A stretch of 64,000 nt of DNA from Capilliphycus robustus (GCF_034932365.1 NZ_JAYGHR010000001.1:1-64000); one strand, 5' to 3'; positions 16,842-25,789 are shown, numbered from the stretch's first letter. Translations and numbers: made by a program. The notes: generated from the letters alone by a model not told the origin.

Positions 16842-18086
16842 TTATTCACCTTTTAAGACGGTTTTAGAAACAATACGGGTTTTCTTGCGATCAGCTTCTG
16901 AAAGTTCTTCACCTGATTGTAAACGAGTTGCACTGGTTTGTAAAACAGTTGCGGCGTTTTTATCCCCCATTTGTAATGCTGTTTTTGCGGCAGTTTGTAA
17001 CATTGTTGCGGCGCCGACGCGATCGCCTTGTTGGAGTTTTGTTTCAGCAATTTGGGTTTGTCGGTATTTCGCTAAGGCTAAAATATGTTGCTGAACTTGG
17101 GAATTTTGAGTCGGTTGATAGCCTTGCATGACATTAGCTTCTAACAAAACAGGTTCAGAATATAATCCTTGCATTCCCAAAGCTGGATCATCATAACGGA
17201 CTTGTAATTGAGCGATTTTTTGTCTTCCTGGGGGCAGTTTTCCGATATAAAGATTCGCGAGAACAATTCGTTCTATGTCTTTCATTAAATCCCCCAAACG
17301 AACCACAAATTTATCGGCTTCTTTTTGTAACGGTAATTCTATCGTATCTGGGGAAACTTGGGCAATCGGTTTTAACTCAGCAAATCTTACTCCCGGCATC
17401 AGAGAAAAAAGTAAATAAGAATTGGTTAAACCCACAGATTGCATCCGATTAAACAAGCGACTAAACGCATCAATTACCTGTTCTGGATATTCAATATAAG
17501 CGAGTGTTCCGCCACCTGCATCGGCAATTTTTTCTAAAACATCTTGGTTCCAATCATCTCCAAAACCCAAAGAATTTAAAGTCAAGTTATAATCCGTTGC
17601 CAGTTTTGCCAACTTCAAACAGCGATTATTATCTCCATGTTCATTTTCACCATCCGTCAGGAGAAACGCTTGAGAAATGCGCTCAAGTTTCCCTTTTCCC
17701 AACTCTTCAATCCCGAGTTTTAACCCCTCATCAATCGAGGTGCCGCCCGAGGTTCTTAAACGGTTAATTTGCTTTTTAATCCCTTCTGGATCAATAATAT
17801 CTTGATTGGGAATTAATACCTTAGCCCGATGATCAAATACGACAACCGAAATGCGATCGCCAGGGTTTAAGCGATCAATTAATTCACCCGCAGCTTTTTT
17901 CACGGTTTCCAACGGACGCCCACTCATCGAACCACTATGATCTAAAATCAGACAGAGGTTCAGGGGAACATGGTGATCAACAGCGTTAGGAATCGCTGAA
18001 ACCGATAGAGAAAGCTGACGCTGGCTGCTTCCTTGAGTGATATCGAGATTCGGATCGTTGAGAAAAGGTTCTAAACTAACGTTCAT
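16842..18086 (-). CDS. VWA domain protein
   Basis: 414 residues. A von Willebrand A domain spans about 38-215 with the metal-ion site DHSGSMSG (DxSxS) near residue 49, the second MIDAS Thr in TSGGTSIDEG, and LTDGENEHGD as the third element. The C-terminal half is beta-rich and then helical. There is no signal peptide or membrane segment, so it is probably cytoplasmic. It may work with an AAA ATPase encoded elsewhere. A decayed copy of its 5' end lies just upstream at about 18415-18560. Confidence 0.82.
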   Translation of the reverse strand: MNVSLEPFLNDPNLDITQGSSQRQLSLSVSAIPNAVDHHVPLNLCLILDHSGSMSGRPLETVKKAAGELIDRLNPGDRISVVVFDHRAKVLIPNQDIIDPEGIKKQINRLRTSGGTSIDEGLKLGIEELGKGKLERISQAFLLTDGENEHGDNNRCLKLAKLATDYNLTLNSLGFGDDWNQDVLEKIADAGGGTLAYIEYPEQVIDAFSRLFNRMQSVGLTNSYLLFSLMPGVRFAELKPIAQVSPDTIELPLQKEADKFVVRLGDLMKDIERIVLANLYIGKLPPGRQKIAQLQVRYDDPALGMQGLYSEPVLLEANVMQGYQPTQNSQVQQHILALAKYRQTQIAETKLQQGDRVGAATMLQTAAKTALQMGDKNAATVLQTSATRLQSGEELSEADRKKTRIVSKTVLKGE

Positions 18087-18414
18087 AGGAGTGAGTTGGA
18101 GTTGCGCTAGTATATCTTTATATCAGAATAGCCCTTTCGTGACTCAGAGTAATTTGTTTAACTCTACACTAACTGTACAGCAACTTCCTGATACCTAGAA
18201 AATCAGGTAAAGTGAGCAAGGTTAATGTCTAAAAACCCGCTAATTTGAGCGGATTGTTAATGTTTAATGCTGCGTTGTCAGAGGTTTAGGGGTGGTGTTC
18301 CTCTGTCAGAGCAATTATCCCCGAAGGCTTTTGAGATCGGAAATCCACACCTTGGCGTAATCACCGAACCGTTTAAGATGAGCAGTTAAAAACCCTAAAA
18401 TTCGCCAAAACCCT

Positions 18415-18560
18415 TGAATAAAAGGAGCGTTATCACTCGACTGGGATGAAATCGAGATACAGAGGATCACTGAAAAAGGTTGTAAACTAACCCTGATCAG
18501 ACTGAGCTGAACTTGCGTTAGTATTTCTGTATAAGAATCGCTTTCTGGGTTCAAGCTACA
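18415..18560 (-). pseudogene. Decayed duplicate of the VWA gene start and its upstream region
   Basis: On the minus strand this stretch aligns with 18000-18135, which holds the first codons and upstream region of the VWA gene. The shared core is AAAAGGTT-TAAACTAAC, TTGCG-TAGTAT-TCT and TCGAGAT. Translated in the corresponding frame it reads G*FTTFFSDPLYLDF against VSLEPFLNDP-NLDI, so it has a stop codon, has lost its start, and is clearly dead. The rest of the 503-base gap (18087-18589) shows nothing else that I can name. Confidence 0.65.
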
Positions 18561-18589
18561 ATTTTTGAAGAGTTCATACCGAATAAACC

Positions 18590-19252
18590 GTGCAAAGCTC
18601 ATACTACAACGATAGCCCGCTTCGGACACCGCCCCCAGATTTAGAATCTCTGCTGTTAAAAGAGCGGATTGTTTACCTGGGATTGCCATTGTATTCATCT
18701 GATGACATTAAACGCCAAGTCGGAATTGATGTCACCGAACTGATTATTGCTCAACTGCTGTACTTACAGTTCGACGATCCCGATAAACCCATCTATTTTT
18801 ACATTAACTCGACTGGGACTTCCTGGTACGGAGGAGATGCGATCGGGTTTGAAACCGAAGCCTTCGCCATCTGCGATACGATCAGCTACATCAAACCGCC
18901 TGTTCATACGATCTGCATCGGTCAAGCGATGGGAACGGCGGCGATGATTTTGTCAGCAGGTACAAAAGGATACCGTGCTAGCTTACCTCATGCTACGCTG
19001 ATTCTCAATCAAGCCAAATCAGGCGCCCGAGGTCAAGCGACTGATATTCAGATTCGGGCGAAAGAAGTCTTAGCCAATAAACAAACCTTTTTGGAAATTA
19101 TGGCTAAGAATACAGGTCAATCGATCGAGAGAATCTCTAAAGATACGGATCGGATGTTCTATTTGACCCCCGAACAAGCCAAAGAATACGGTTTAATTGA
19201 TCGGGTTCTGCAAAGCCGCAAAGATTTGCCAAAACCGGTTTTAGCTGTTTAA
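18590..19252 (+). CDS. clpR: ClpR, catalytically inactive ClpP paralogue
   Basis: 220 residues. The ClpP fold is clear (PPPDLESLLLKERIVYLGLP, PIYFYINSTGTSWY, GARGQATDIQIRAKEVL). The catalytic Ser region reads GQAMGTAAM where ClpP has GLAASMGAF, and the catalytic His position reads LILNQ in place of MIHQP. In cyanobacteria ClpR assembles with ClpP3 into the essential mixed Clp core, and the active partner gene follows after 37 bases. GTG 18590 is the only possible start because an in-frame TAA lies two codons upstream. Confidence 0.93.
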   Translation: MQSSYYNDSPLRTPPPDLESLLLKERIVYLGLPLYSSDDIKRQVGIDVTELIIAQLLYLQFDDPDKPIYFYINSTGTSWYGGDAIGFETEAFAICDTISYIKPPVHTICIGQAMGTAAMILSAGTKGYRASLPHATLILNQAKSGARGQATDIQIRAKEVLANKQTFLEIMAKNTGQSIERISKDTDRMFYLTPEQAKEYGLIDRVLQSRKDLPKPVLAV

Positions 19253-19289
19253 TTTCGTTAATTTTATTAGCAAGAGCGAGAAAATAGTC

Positions 19290-19886
19290 ATGCCTATTGG
19301 TATTCCCAGTGTTCCTTACCGCCTTCCGGGTAGTCAATATGAGAGATGGGTTGATATCTATACCCGTCTGAACCAAGAACGAATTATTTTCCTGGGTCAA
19401 GAAGTGACCGATGGGTTAGCCAATCGGATTGTGGCGTCAATGCTCTATTTGGACTCTGATGATCCGAATAAGCCGATTTATCTCTACATCAACTCCCCCG
19501 GAGGTTCCGTCACAGCAGGCATGGCAATATACGATACCATGCAATACATTAAATCCGATGTCGTGACTATTTGTGTGGGTTTGGCGGCTTCGATGGGGGC
19601 TTTCCTGTTAGCTTCGGGAACCCCCGGAAAGCGACTCGCCCTCCCTCACGCTCGAATTATGATTCACCAACCGATGGGCGGAACTCGGGGTCAAGCGACG
19701 GATATCGAAATTGAAGCCCGGGAAATCCTGCGAATTCGCAGTCTGTTAAACAGTATCCTCGCTGAACGGACGAATCAATCGATCGAAAAAATCGAGAAAG
19801 ATACGGATCGCGATTACTTCCTATCCGCCGAAGAAGCTAGAAACTACGGTTTAGTTGATCAGGTGATCGAAGAACGTCCCGTATAG
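19290..19886 (+). CDS. clpP: ATP-dependent Clp protease proteolytic subunit
   Basis: 198 residues with the full catalytic set: Ser in GLAASMGAFLLAS, His in MIHQPMGG, and Asp in TDRDYFLSAEEA. It pairs with the upstream clpR, the arrangement of cyanobacterial clpP3-clpR. The proteins form a barrel that degrades substrates unfolded by ClpC. The TAG stop is followed directly by the STRR array. Confidence 0.95.
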   Translation: MPIGIPSVPYRLPGSQYERWVDIYTRLNQERIIFLGQEVTDGLANRIVASMLYLDSDDPNKPIYLYINSPGGSVTAGMAIYDTMQYIKSDVVTICVGLAASMGAFLLASGTPGKRLALPHARIMIHQPMGGTRGQATDIEIEAREILRIRSLLNSILAERTNQSIEKIEKDTDRDYFLSAEEARNYGLVDQVIEERPV

Positions 19887-19887
19887 A

Positions 19888-20275
19888 CAGTGAACAGTGA
19901 CCAGTGACCAGTGACCAGTGAACAGTGACCAGTGACCAGTGAACAGTTACCAGTGAACAGTGACCAGTGACCAGTGAACAGTGACCAGTGACCAGTGACC
20001 AGTAACCAGTGACCAGTGAACAGTAACCAGCGCGTTCCTTCCGGCCCGGCGGTTTCCGGCGAGACTTAGTTTGTAAGAGAGTGACCAGTGACCAGTGAAC
20101 AGTGATAACTGTAAAAACTGGTAACTAATAACTAATAACTGTAAACTGTAAACTGTAAAAACTGGTAACAGTAAACTGTAAACTGTAAACTGTAAAAACT
20201 GGTAACAGTAAACTGTAAACTGTAAACTGTAAAAACTGGTCACTGTAAACTGTAAACTGTAAACTGTAAAGGCTG
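19888..20275. repeat. STRR heptad array (CAGTGAC / ACTGTAA) with inverted GC-rich island
   Basis: Nearly the whole clpP-dnaJ gap is heptamers. CAGTGAM (M = A or C) and CAGTAAC units run from 19888 to 20032. An island with CCAGCGCGTTCC and CGGCGGTTTCCG lies at 20033-20090. CAGTGAC units follow, then ACTGTAA blocks of three separated by AAACTGGTAACAGT to 20275. The island is the reverse complement of the 16500-16660 island, so the two arrays are inverted relative to each other. No gene is present. Confidence 0.9.
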
Positions 20276-20314
20276 TTAACTAAAATTAGGGTTGACGGAG
20301 TTGATACAAACTGA

Positions 20315-20923
20315 ATGGATACGGCAGATTATTATCGACAATTGGGATTGCTATCTGGTGCAAGTTTAGAAGCAGTCAAAGCTTCTTATCGGCGATTAGC
20401 TCGGCTTTATCATCCTGATCTAAATTCCGATCACTTAGCCCGAGAAAAATTTATAGCGGTGACAGAAGCTTATAAGTTTTTGCTGAATATTGCTAAACCC
20501 GAAGCCGAAAGTTTTAGTCCATCTGAACCTCAGCAAACGGTTGTTTCTCAAGTGCCTTTTCAACCGCTCCGGGTGAAAGTGACTCGTCAAGAACCTGCCT
20601 TAAAAAGAAACCCTCAACTCTCAGAACTCGAGCAAAAATTGAAGCAAAATTCTTATCGAGAATTGCAACAATTGCTGAAATATCAACGCTTTCCTAGAGC
20701 GATCGCTTTAATCGAAGGTTTGGCTGAACGGATTCCGCAAGATGTGGAAATTCGTCAATGGCAAGCTATTACTTATCAACGATTTGGACGCGCTCTAATT
20801 AAAGATAAAAAGTTGGAAAAAGCGAGAATTTATCTCAAAAAAGCTCTGAAAACTGATCCGCATAATCGCGCACTTTGGATCGAAGTTGAACGTGATTTTC
20901 GGCAGTTAGAAAAGGTTTATTAG
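20315..20923 (+). CDS. J-domain protein with TPR-like tail
   Basis: 202 residues. The J domain occupies about 3-62 with the HPD tripeptide in ARLYHPDLNSDH, which stimulates Hsp70 (DnaK) ATPase. The C-terminal ~80 residues (RFGRALIKDKKLEKARIYLK and on) look like TPR helices for client or partner binding. The Gly/Phe and zinc regions of full DnaJ are absent, so it is a specialised co-chaperone. Confidence 0.85.
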   Translation: MDTADYYRQLGLLSGASLEAVKASYRRLARLYHPDLNSDHLAREKFIAVTEAYKFLLNIAKPEAESFSPSEPQQTVVSQVPFQPLRVKVTRQEPALKRNPQLSELEQKLKQNSYRELQQLLKYQRFPRAIALIEGLAERIPQDVEIRQWQAITYQRFGRALIKDKKLEKARIYLKKALKTDPHNRALWIEVERDFRQLEKVY

Positions 20924-20939
20924 AGCAGTAACTTAGTAG

Positions 20940-22160
20940 ACGATTTATGGTACAAAACGGTACTATCTGTAAGATCAGATAATAGATCTATGCAACGAGC
21001 CTATCATACCAAGTTAAAACTGAACAACAAACAGAAGACTTTAATGGCGACCCACGCCGGATATTCTAGGTGGGTTTGGAATTGGGCGTTAGCGATGTGG
21101 AATGAAGCTTACAAACAGGGTTTAAAACCTTCAACGAATAAGCTAAAAAAGTTCTACACCAATCACGTCAAACCTCAATATTCCTGGCAGTCAACGCTAA
21201 GTTCTAGAGTTTATCAATTTGCCTTCATGCACTTGGGAGAAGCATTTAGCCGATTTTTTCAAGGCACTGCCCAACATCCTAAGTTCAAGAAAAAAGGCAG
21301 AAATGATAGCTTTACTATTGACAATTGTGGCAAAGTAATGAGGTTTTCAGGGAGGAGATTAAAGCTTCCTTTTATTGGATGGGTTAACACTTACGAACCC
21401 CTTCCCGAAATTCAGACTAAACGAGTCACAATTAGTCGAGTCGCTGATTCTTGGTATCTGTCTGTAGCTTACGAATTTGAGCCTGAACAGACTGTTAAAT
21501 CCCGAGAATATCTGGGTGTTGATGTTGGAGTTAAGGCATTGGCGACCTGTTCAGATGGTACTGTTTTCGCTAACCCCAGAGCTTACAAAAAAGCTCAAAA
21601 AAATCTAGCGAGACTTCAGCGTGAACTTTCTAGAAAACAGAAGGGTTCCAATAACAGGAATAAAGCCAAACTCAAATTAGCGAAAGCTTATCAGCGAGTC
21701 ACAAACATCCGAAAAGATGGAATTCACAAATTAACCTCATGGCTATGCAAAAACCACGCAGTCATCGGGTTAGAGGATTTGAATGTTTCTGGGATGTTAA
21801 AGAATCATAAGTTAGCGAGTGCTATTGCTGATTCGGCTCTTTATGAAATTCGCCGCCAAGTCGAGTATAAATCCTCGTGGTACGGCTCGGTTGTAGTTTT
21901 TGCTGATAGATTCTATCCGTCAACTAAAACCTGTTCAAGTTGCGGTCACGTTCAAGAAATAGCACTGAAAGAACGAGTTTTCAATTGTTCAAATTGCGGT
22001 GAAGTCAAAGAGCGTGACTATAATGCGAGTCTGAATTTATTACATTATGCCGAGGGCTTCTCGGTAAAAAGCCTGTCTGACCGGGTACTGCCGACAGTCC
22101 GGGGTGATGCAGGAAATAAACGTTAACACGGTTTATACCGCGTTATATCAGTTTTATAAA
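20940..22160 (+). mobile_element. tnpB-only IS200/IS605 element with conserved right end
   Basis: Contains an intact tnpB. The right end is set by comparison with the copy at 1-120: similarity runs through the last ~75 coding bases, the palindrome CGGTTTATACCG and GTTATATCAGTTTT, and ends at about 22156. The left end is less certain; short stems (GTAC-AAAACG-GTAC, AGATC..GATCT) precede the tnpB ATG at 20990. No tnpA is present. The conserved 3' block is the probable guide-RNA scaffold, and the guide would come from host DNA beyond ~22160. Confidence 0.7.
20990..22126 (+). CDS. tnpB: TnpB RNA-guided nuclease (OrfB, IS605 family)
   Basis: 378 residues. N-terminal helical/OB region, then the RuvC catalytic residues Asp178 (LGVDVGV), Glu262 (GLEDLN) and Asp343 (ERDYNAS). 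Zinc finger Cys315, 318, 333 and 336. All catalytic residues are present and the frame is intact. The last 25 codons overlap the conserved right-end block shared with the partial element at base 1. It is only distantly like the TnpB at 11169-12389 and belongs to a different subgroup. Confidence 0.92.
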   Translation: MQRAYHTKLKLNNKQKTLMATHAGYSRWVWNWALAMWNEAYKQGLKPSTNKLKKFYTNHVKPQYSWQSTLSSRVYQFAFMHLGEAFSRFFQGTAQHPKFKKKGRNDSFTIDNCGKVMRFSGRRLKLPFIGWVNTYEPLPEIQTKRVTISRVADSWYLSVAYEFEPEQTVKSREYLGVDVGVKALATCSDGTVFANPRAYKKAQKNLARLQRELSRKQKGSNNRNKAKLKLAKAYQRVTNIRKDGIHKLTSWLCKNHAVIGLEDLNVSGMLKNHKLASAIADSALYEIRRQVEYKSSWYGSVVVFADRFYPSTKTCSSCGHVQEIALKERVFNCSNCGEVKERDYNASLNLLHYAEGFSVKSLSDRVLPTVRGDAGNKR

Positions 22161-22457
22161 GCAGCTTGTTGACTTCAAAACCTACATATTCCTGCCCCGA
22201 GCGCGAAATCCGATCTTGCGGGCAGACCCCCTAAAGGGTTCGTTAGTTGCTCTCAACTGTTCACTGAAAACTGTCTACTGACGGCGAACACCCAACCCCC
22301 AATCCCTAATAAAGTAGTTATTTATACTGATTTCTGAAAAAAATGCGGCGAGGGACAGTAAAACTTAATTTTTTAAGAAAAAAAAATAAATCCAGCTTGA
22401 GTAATCAACCAAAGATATAAAACTTAGCTTAAAATTTGGCCGTCTGACCCAAAAAGT

Positions 22458-22650
22458 CTCCTTAATATAGATGGAGATCCTTCTGCTGTCGAGCCGCCAG
22501 TGGAAGTCAAACTAAAATGCTTCAGGACTCGATAGTAGCGGGGATTAGATTTTTCTAAAGTCTAATCTAGTTAAGAGGGGAAGAAGCAAGAATCTCTCGA
22601 CAAGTGAAAAGCTTGTGGGTGAGAGTGTCCAAGGAGAAACGAGTAGACAC
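22458..22650 (+). promoter_or_regulatory. Structured 5' leader of fbp (candidate regulatory RNA)
   Basis: Five hairpins follow each other: CTCC/GGAG (22458-22476), CTGTCGAG/CTCGATAG (22486-22535, 8 bp with one wobble), GATTAGA/TCTAATC (22543-22567), a compound stem CTCTC..ACAAG/CTTGT..GAGAG (22594-22625), and GTGTC/GACAC (22625-22650). The last encloses an AAGGAG. The fbp ATG follows at 22665. I could not match this to a known riboswitch class. It could be an independent small RNA. The rest of the gap upstream (22160-22457) holds a 22-base copy of an intergenic repeat (22207-22228) and no gene. Confidence 0.5.
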
Positions 22651-22664
22651 CGGAGACGATAATC

Positions 22665-23729
22665 ATGGTTCAGATTCCAGCCAAGCCCACGCAAAACGAT
22701 CCTCTGGATCAGGGGCATTACATTGATCGGGACTGCACCACGCTATCCCGTCATGTTCTCGAACAACTCCATAGTTTTTCACCCGATGCTCAAGATCTCA
22801 GTGCATTGATGAATCGCATCGGACTTGCGGGAAAATTGATTGCACGCCGTTTAAGCCGAGCGGGATTAGTAGACGATGCCTTGGGGTTCACAGGCAGTGT
22901 GAACGTTCAAGGAGAAGAAGTCAAGCAAATGGATCTCTACTCCAACTCGGTGTTTATCTCCGTGTTCAAACAAAGCGGTTTAGTCTGCCGCTTGGCTTCT
23001 GAAGAAATGGAGAACCCCTATTATATTCCCGAAAACTGCCCCATCGGACGCTATACGTTGCTATACGATCCCTTGGATGGTTCATCCAATCTAGACACCA
23101 ACCTGAATGTCGGATCAATTTTCTCGATTCGTCAACAGGAAGGCAATGATGAGGACGGTACGGCTTCAGACTTGTTGCAACACGGACATAAACAGCTAGC
23201 CGCCGGGTACATCCTTTATGGCCCGAGTACATTGCTGGTTTACAGCATTGGAACAGGCGTTCATTCGTTTACCCTTGACCCGAGTTTGGGTGAGTTTATT
23301 CTTGCAGATGAGAACATCAAAGTTCCCGATCACGGCCCTGTCTATAGCGTCAACGAAGGCAACTTCTGGCAGTGGGATGAATCGATTCGTGATTATATCC
23401 GCTATGTTCACCGTCACGACGGTTACACGGCTCGGTATAGCGGTGCTTTAGTGGGAGATATCCACAGAATTTTGTATCAGGGCGGTGTGTTTTTGTACCC
23501 CGGTACGGTGAAAAAACCCGAAGGAAAATTGCGTTTGCTGTATGAATCAGCACCGATGGCCTTTTTAATGGAGCAAGCGGGAGGACGGGCTTCTACGGGA
23601 ACTCAGGAAATTATGGACGTGGTTCCCGACAAATTACATCAACGCACACCCCTGGTGATTGGTAGTAAAGAAGATGTTGCCCTAGTCGAGTCCTTTATTC
23701 AAGATCGGGCGCGTCGGGAGGAACAATAG
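22665..23729 (+). CDS. fbp: Fructose-1,6-bisphosphatase, class I
   Basis: Hydrolyses fructose-1,6-bisphosphate to fructose-6-phosphate in gluconeogenesis and carbon cycling. 354 residues. The metal and substrate site DPLDGSSNLDTNLNVGSIF lies near 135, and GGVFLYPGTVKKPEGKLRLL and EQAGGRAS near 270-310 are class I signatures. In cyanobacteria this class I enzyme coexists with a class II FBP/SBPase and is commonly linked to zwf-opcA, as here. GGAG lies 8 bases before the ATG. An unusually structured leader precedes it. Confidence 0.93.
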   Translation: MVQIPAKPTQNDPLDQGHYIDRDCTTLSRHVLEQLHSFSPDAQDLSALMNRIGLAGKLIARRLSRAGLVDDALGFTGSVNVQGEEVKQMDLYSNSVFISVFKQSGLVCRLASEEMENPYYIPENCPIGRYTLLYDPLDGSSNLDTNLNVGSIFSIRQQEGNDEDGTASDLLQHGHKQLAAGYILYGPSTLLVYSIGTGVHSFTLDPSLGEFILADENIKVPDHGPVYSVNEGNFWQWDESIRDYIRYVHRHDGYTARYSGALVGDIHRILYQGGVFLYPGTVKKPEGKLRLLYESAPMAFLMEQAGGRASTGTQEIMDVVPDKLHQRTPLVIGSKEDVALVESFIQDRARREEQ

Positions 23730-24136
23730 GCATGATCAACAGGTAAAACGATACAGAAATTGAAGTAGGCATTAATTTGTTTGTCAAAGTGTTGACTTCG
23801 TTGATCAGTTCTCGGGAAGAAAAAGTCAAATCGTTTTCTCCAGTCGGATAGTTCAGTTCGGGGTTATCAGTTCATCAACACCGTAGGAATAGGCATTAAA
23901 ACTTAAGCTGGAATCCCGAAAATTTTAGACCATCACGGAGAAAAATAAACCAACGGGTTCACCTGCTATTTATCGCTGAAAAGCTTGCTCATTGAGCCTT
24001 TGAATCCGAAAAAATCCTCGCCGAAAAGCCAAAATGGGTAAGTGTTCATTTCTAACGGTTTGCTGATCACCGAAAACAGATAATTAAAACAAACAAAAAG
24101 TGTCACCGCCTCAACTAAATTGACAAGGGAATGTAA

Positions 24137-25666
24137 ATGGTTACACTACTAGAAAATCCGTTACGGATTGGACTGCAACAAGATCGCATCCCGGAACCTC
24201 AGATTTTAGTCATCTATGGTGCATCGGGGGATTTAACTCAACGCAAATTGGTTCCGGCCCTCTATCAGATGCGCCTCGAACGCAAGCTGCCTGCGGAACT
24301 GACGATTGTCGGGGTGGCACGCCGAGACTGGACTCACGACTATTTTCGTGAACAAATGCGTATCGGTGTCGAAGAATTCGGCGGCGGCTTACAATCGGAG
24401 GAACTGTGGAACGACTTCGCGAAGGGGTTGTTTTACTGTTCCGGTAACATGGATCAGCAGGAAAGTTATCAGAAACTTAAAGCATTTCTCAGCGAACTAG
24501 ACGAACTCCGAGGAACCCGAGGAAACCGCGTCTTTTACCTGTCTGTCGCCCCTGCTTTCTTCGGGGAAGCCATTCAACAGCTCGGTGCTGCGGGAATGTT
24601 AGTAGACCCGAAAAAACATCGTTTGGTGATTGAAAAACCCTTTGGTCGCGACTTGAGTACCGCCCAAGTTCTTAACCGGATTGTGCGTCAGGTTTGCGCT
24701 GAAGAACAAGTTTACCGGATTGACCATTATTTGGGCAAAGAAACGGTTCAAAACTTGATGGTGTTCCGGTTTGCTAACGCGATTTTTGAACCCCTGTGGA
24801 ACCGTCAGTTTGTCGATCACGTCCAAATCACAGTTGCCGAAACCGTTGGTTTGGAAGGACGGGCGGGTTATTATGAAACCTCCGGGGCGTTGCGTGACAT
24901 GGTGCAGAATCACCTGATGCAAGTTTTCTCCCTAACGGCGATGGAAGCCCCGAACTCCCTTGATGCCGATAGCATTCGCAACGAGAAGGTTAAGGTGTTG
25001 CAAGCGACGCACTTGGCGGATATCAACAACCTCGACCACTCAGCCATTAGAGGTCAATATACTCCCGGCTGGATGAAAGGTAAGCCTGTTCCCGGTTATC
25101 GAGAGGAAGAAGGAGCAGACCCCAACTCGACCACGCCGACTTATGTGGCTCTGAAACTGCATATTGATAACTGGCGTTGGAAAGGGGTGCCGTTTTATCT
25201 GCGAACTGGAAAACGGATGCCGAAAAAAGTCTCAGAAATCGCCATCCAGTTTAAAGAAGTTCCCTATTTGATGTTCCAGTCGGCAGCCAAACAAGCGAAC
25301 CCCAACGTTCTGGCCCTGCGAATTCAGCCGAATGAAGGGATTTCGATGCGGTTTGAGGTGAAAACACCGGGAAATTCCTTGAGAACCCGTTCGGTTGATA
25401 TGGATTTTCGCTATGATACCGCTTTTGGTAAGCCGAATACGGATGCTTATGCTCGTCTATTGATTGACTGTATGCTCGGTGATCAAACACTATTTACCCG
25501 AGATGACGAAGTAGAAGCCTCTTGGAAGATTATTACTCCGCTTTTAGAAGCTTGGGATGCTCCTGCTGCCCCGGATGCGATTCCTTTCTATGAAGCCGGA
25601 ACTTGGGAACCTGTAGAAGCGGAACTATTGCTCAACCGCAATGGTCATCGTTGGCGCCGACTGTAG
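24137..25666 (+). CDS. zwf: Glucose-6-phosphate 1-dehydrogenase
   Basis: NADP-dependent first step of the oxidative pentose phosphate pathway, used for dark metabolism and reductant. 509 residues. Nucleotide site GASGDLTQRKLVPALY near 29, substrate-binding RIDHYLGKETVQNL near 193, and VIEKPFGRDL near 164. It lies between fbp and opcA on the same strand. The 407-base gap upstream (23730-24136) contains no gene that I can see; it probably holds the promoter, and an inverted repeat GTCAA-AGTG-TTGAC lies near 23783. Confidence 0.95.
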   Translation: MVTLLENPLRIGLQQDRIPEPQILVIYGASGDLTQRKLVPALYQMRLERKLPAELTIVGVARRDWTHDYFREQMRIGVEEFGGGLQSEELWNDFAKGLFYCSGNMDQQESYQKLKAFLSELDELRGTRGNRVFYLSVAPAFFGEAIQQLGAAGMLVDPKKHRLVIEKPFGRDLSTAQVLNRIVRQVCAEEQVYRIDHYLGKETVQNLMVFRFANAIFEPLWNRQFVDHVQITVAETVGLEGRAGYYETSGALRDMVQNHLMQVFSLTAMEAPNSLDADSIRNEKVKVLQATHLADINNLDHSAIRGQYTPGWMKGKPVPGYREEEGADPNSTTPTYVALKLHIDNWRWKGVPFYLRTGKRMPKKVSEIAIQFKEVPYLMFQSAAKQANPNVLALRIQPNEGISMRFEVKTPGNSLRTRSVDMDFRYDTAFGKPNTDAYARLLIDCMLGDQTLFTRDDEVEASWKIITPLLEAWDAPAAPDAIPFYEAGTWEPVEAELLLNRNGHRWRRL

Positions 25667-25680
25667 AATTGGGGGAGTGC

Positions 25681-25719
25681 AGTCAAAAGTAAGACCTTGA
25701 AAACTCTTGCTTTTTGACT
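25681..25719 (+). terminator. Stem-loop between zwf and opcA
   Basis: An inverted repeat AGTCAAAAGTAAGA / TCTTGCTTTTTGACT, with one internal mismatch and a loop of about 10 bases, lies 15 bases after zwf. No long T-run follows, so it may attenuate or stabilise the transcript and need not fully terminate it. Confidence 0.45.
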
Positions 25720-25789
25720 GACTACAGATGTGAACGTGAGAACATCTCTACAATGAACAGCTAATAGCTAATCACTAACGACTGATACT

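Noticed and set aside
19947..20243. 98-codon minus-strand frame rich in HWSLVTG units
   Set aside because: It is a direct translation of the CAGTGAC/ACTGTAA array.
16384..20275. Heptad arrays considered as a CRISPR
   Set aside because: Units are 7 bases with no unique spacers, and no cas genes are present.
22486..22535. fbp leader considered as a cobalamin or other known riboswitch
   Set aside because: It contains GCCAGTGG-like bases, but the other required conserved elements are missing.
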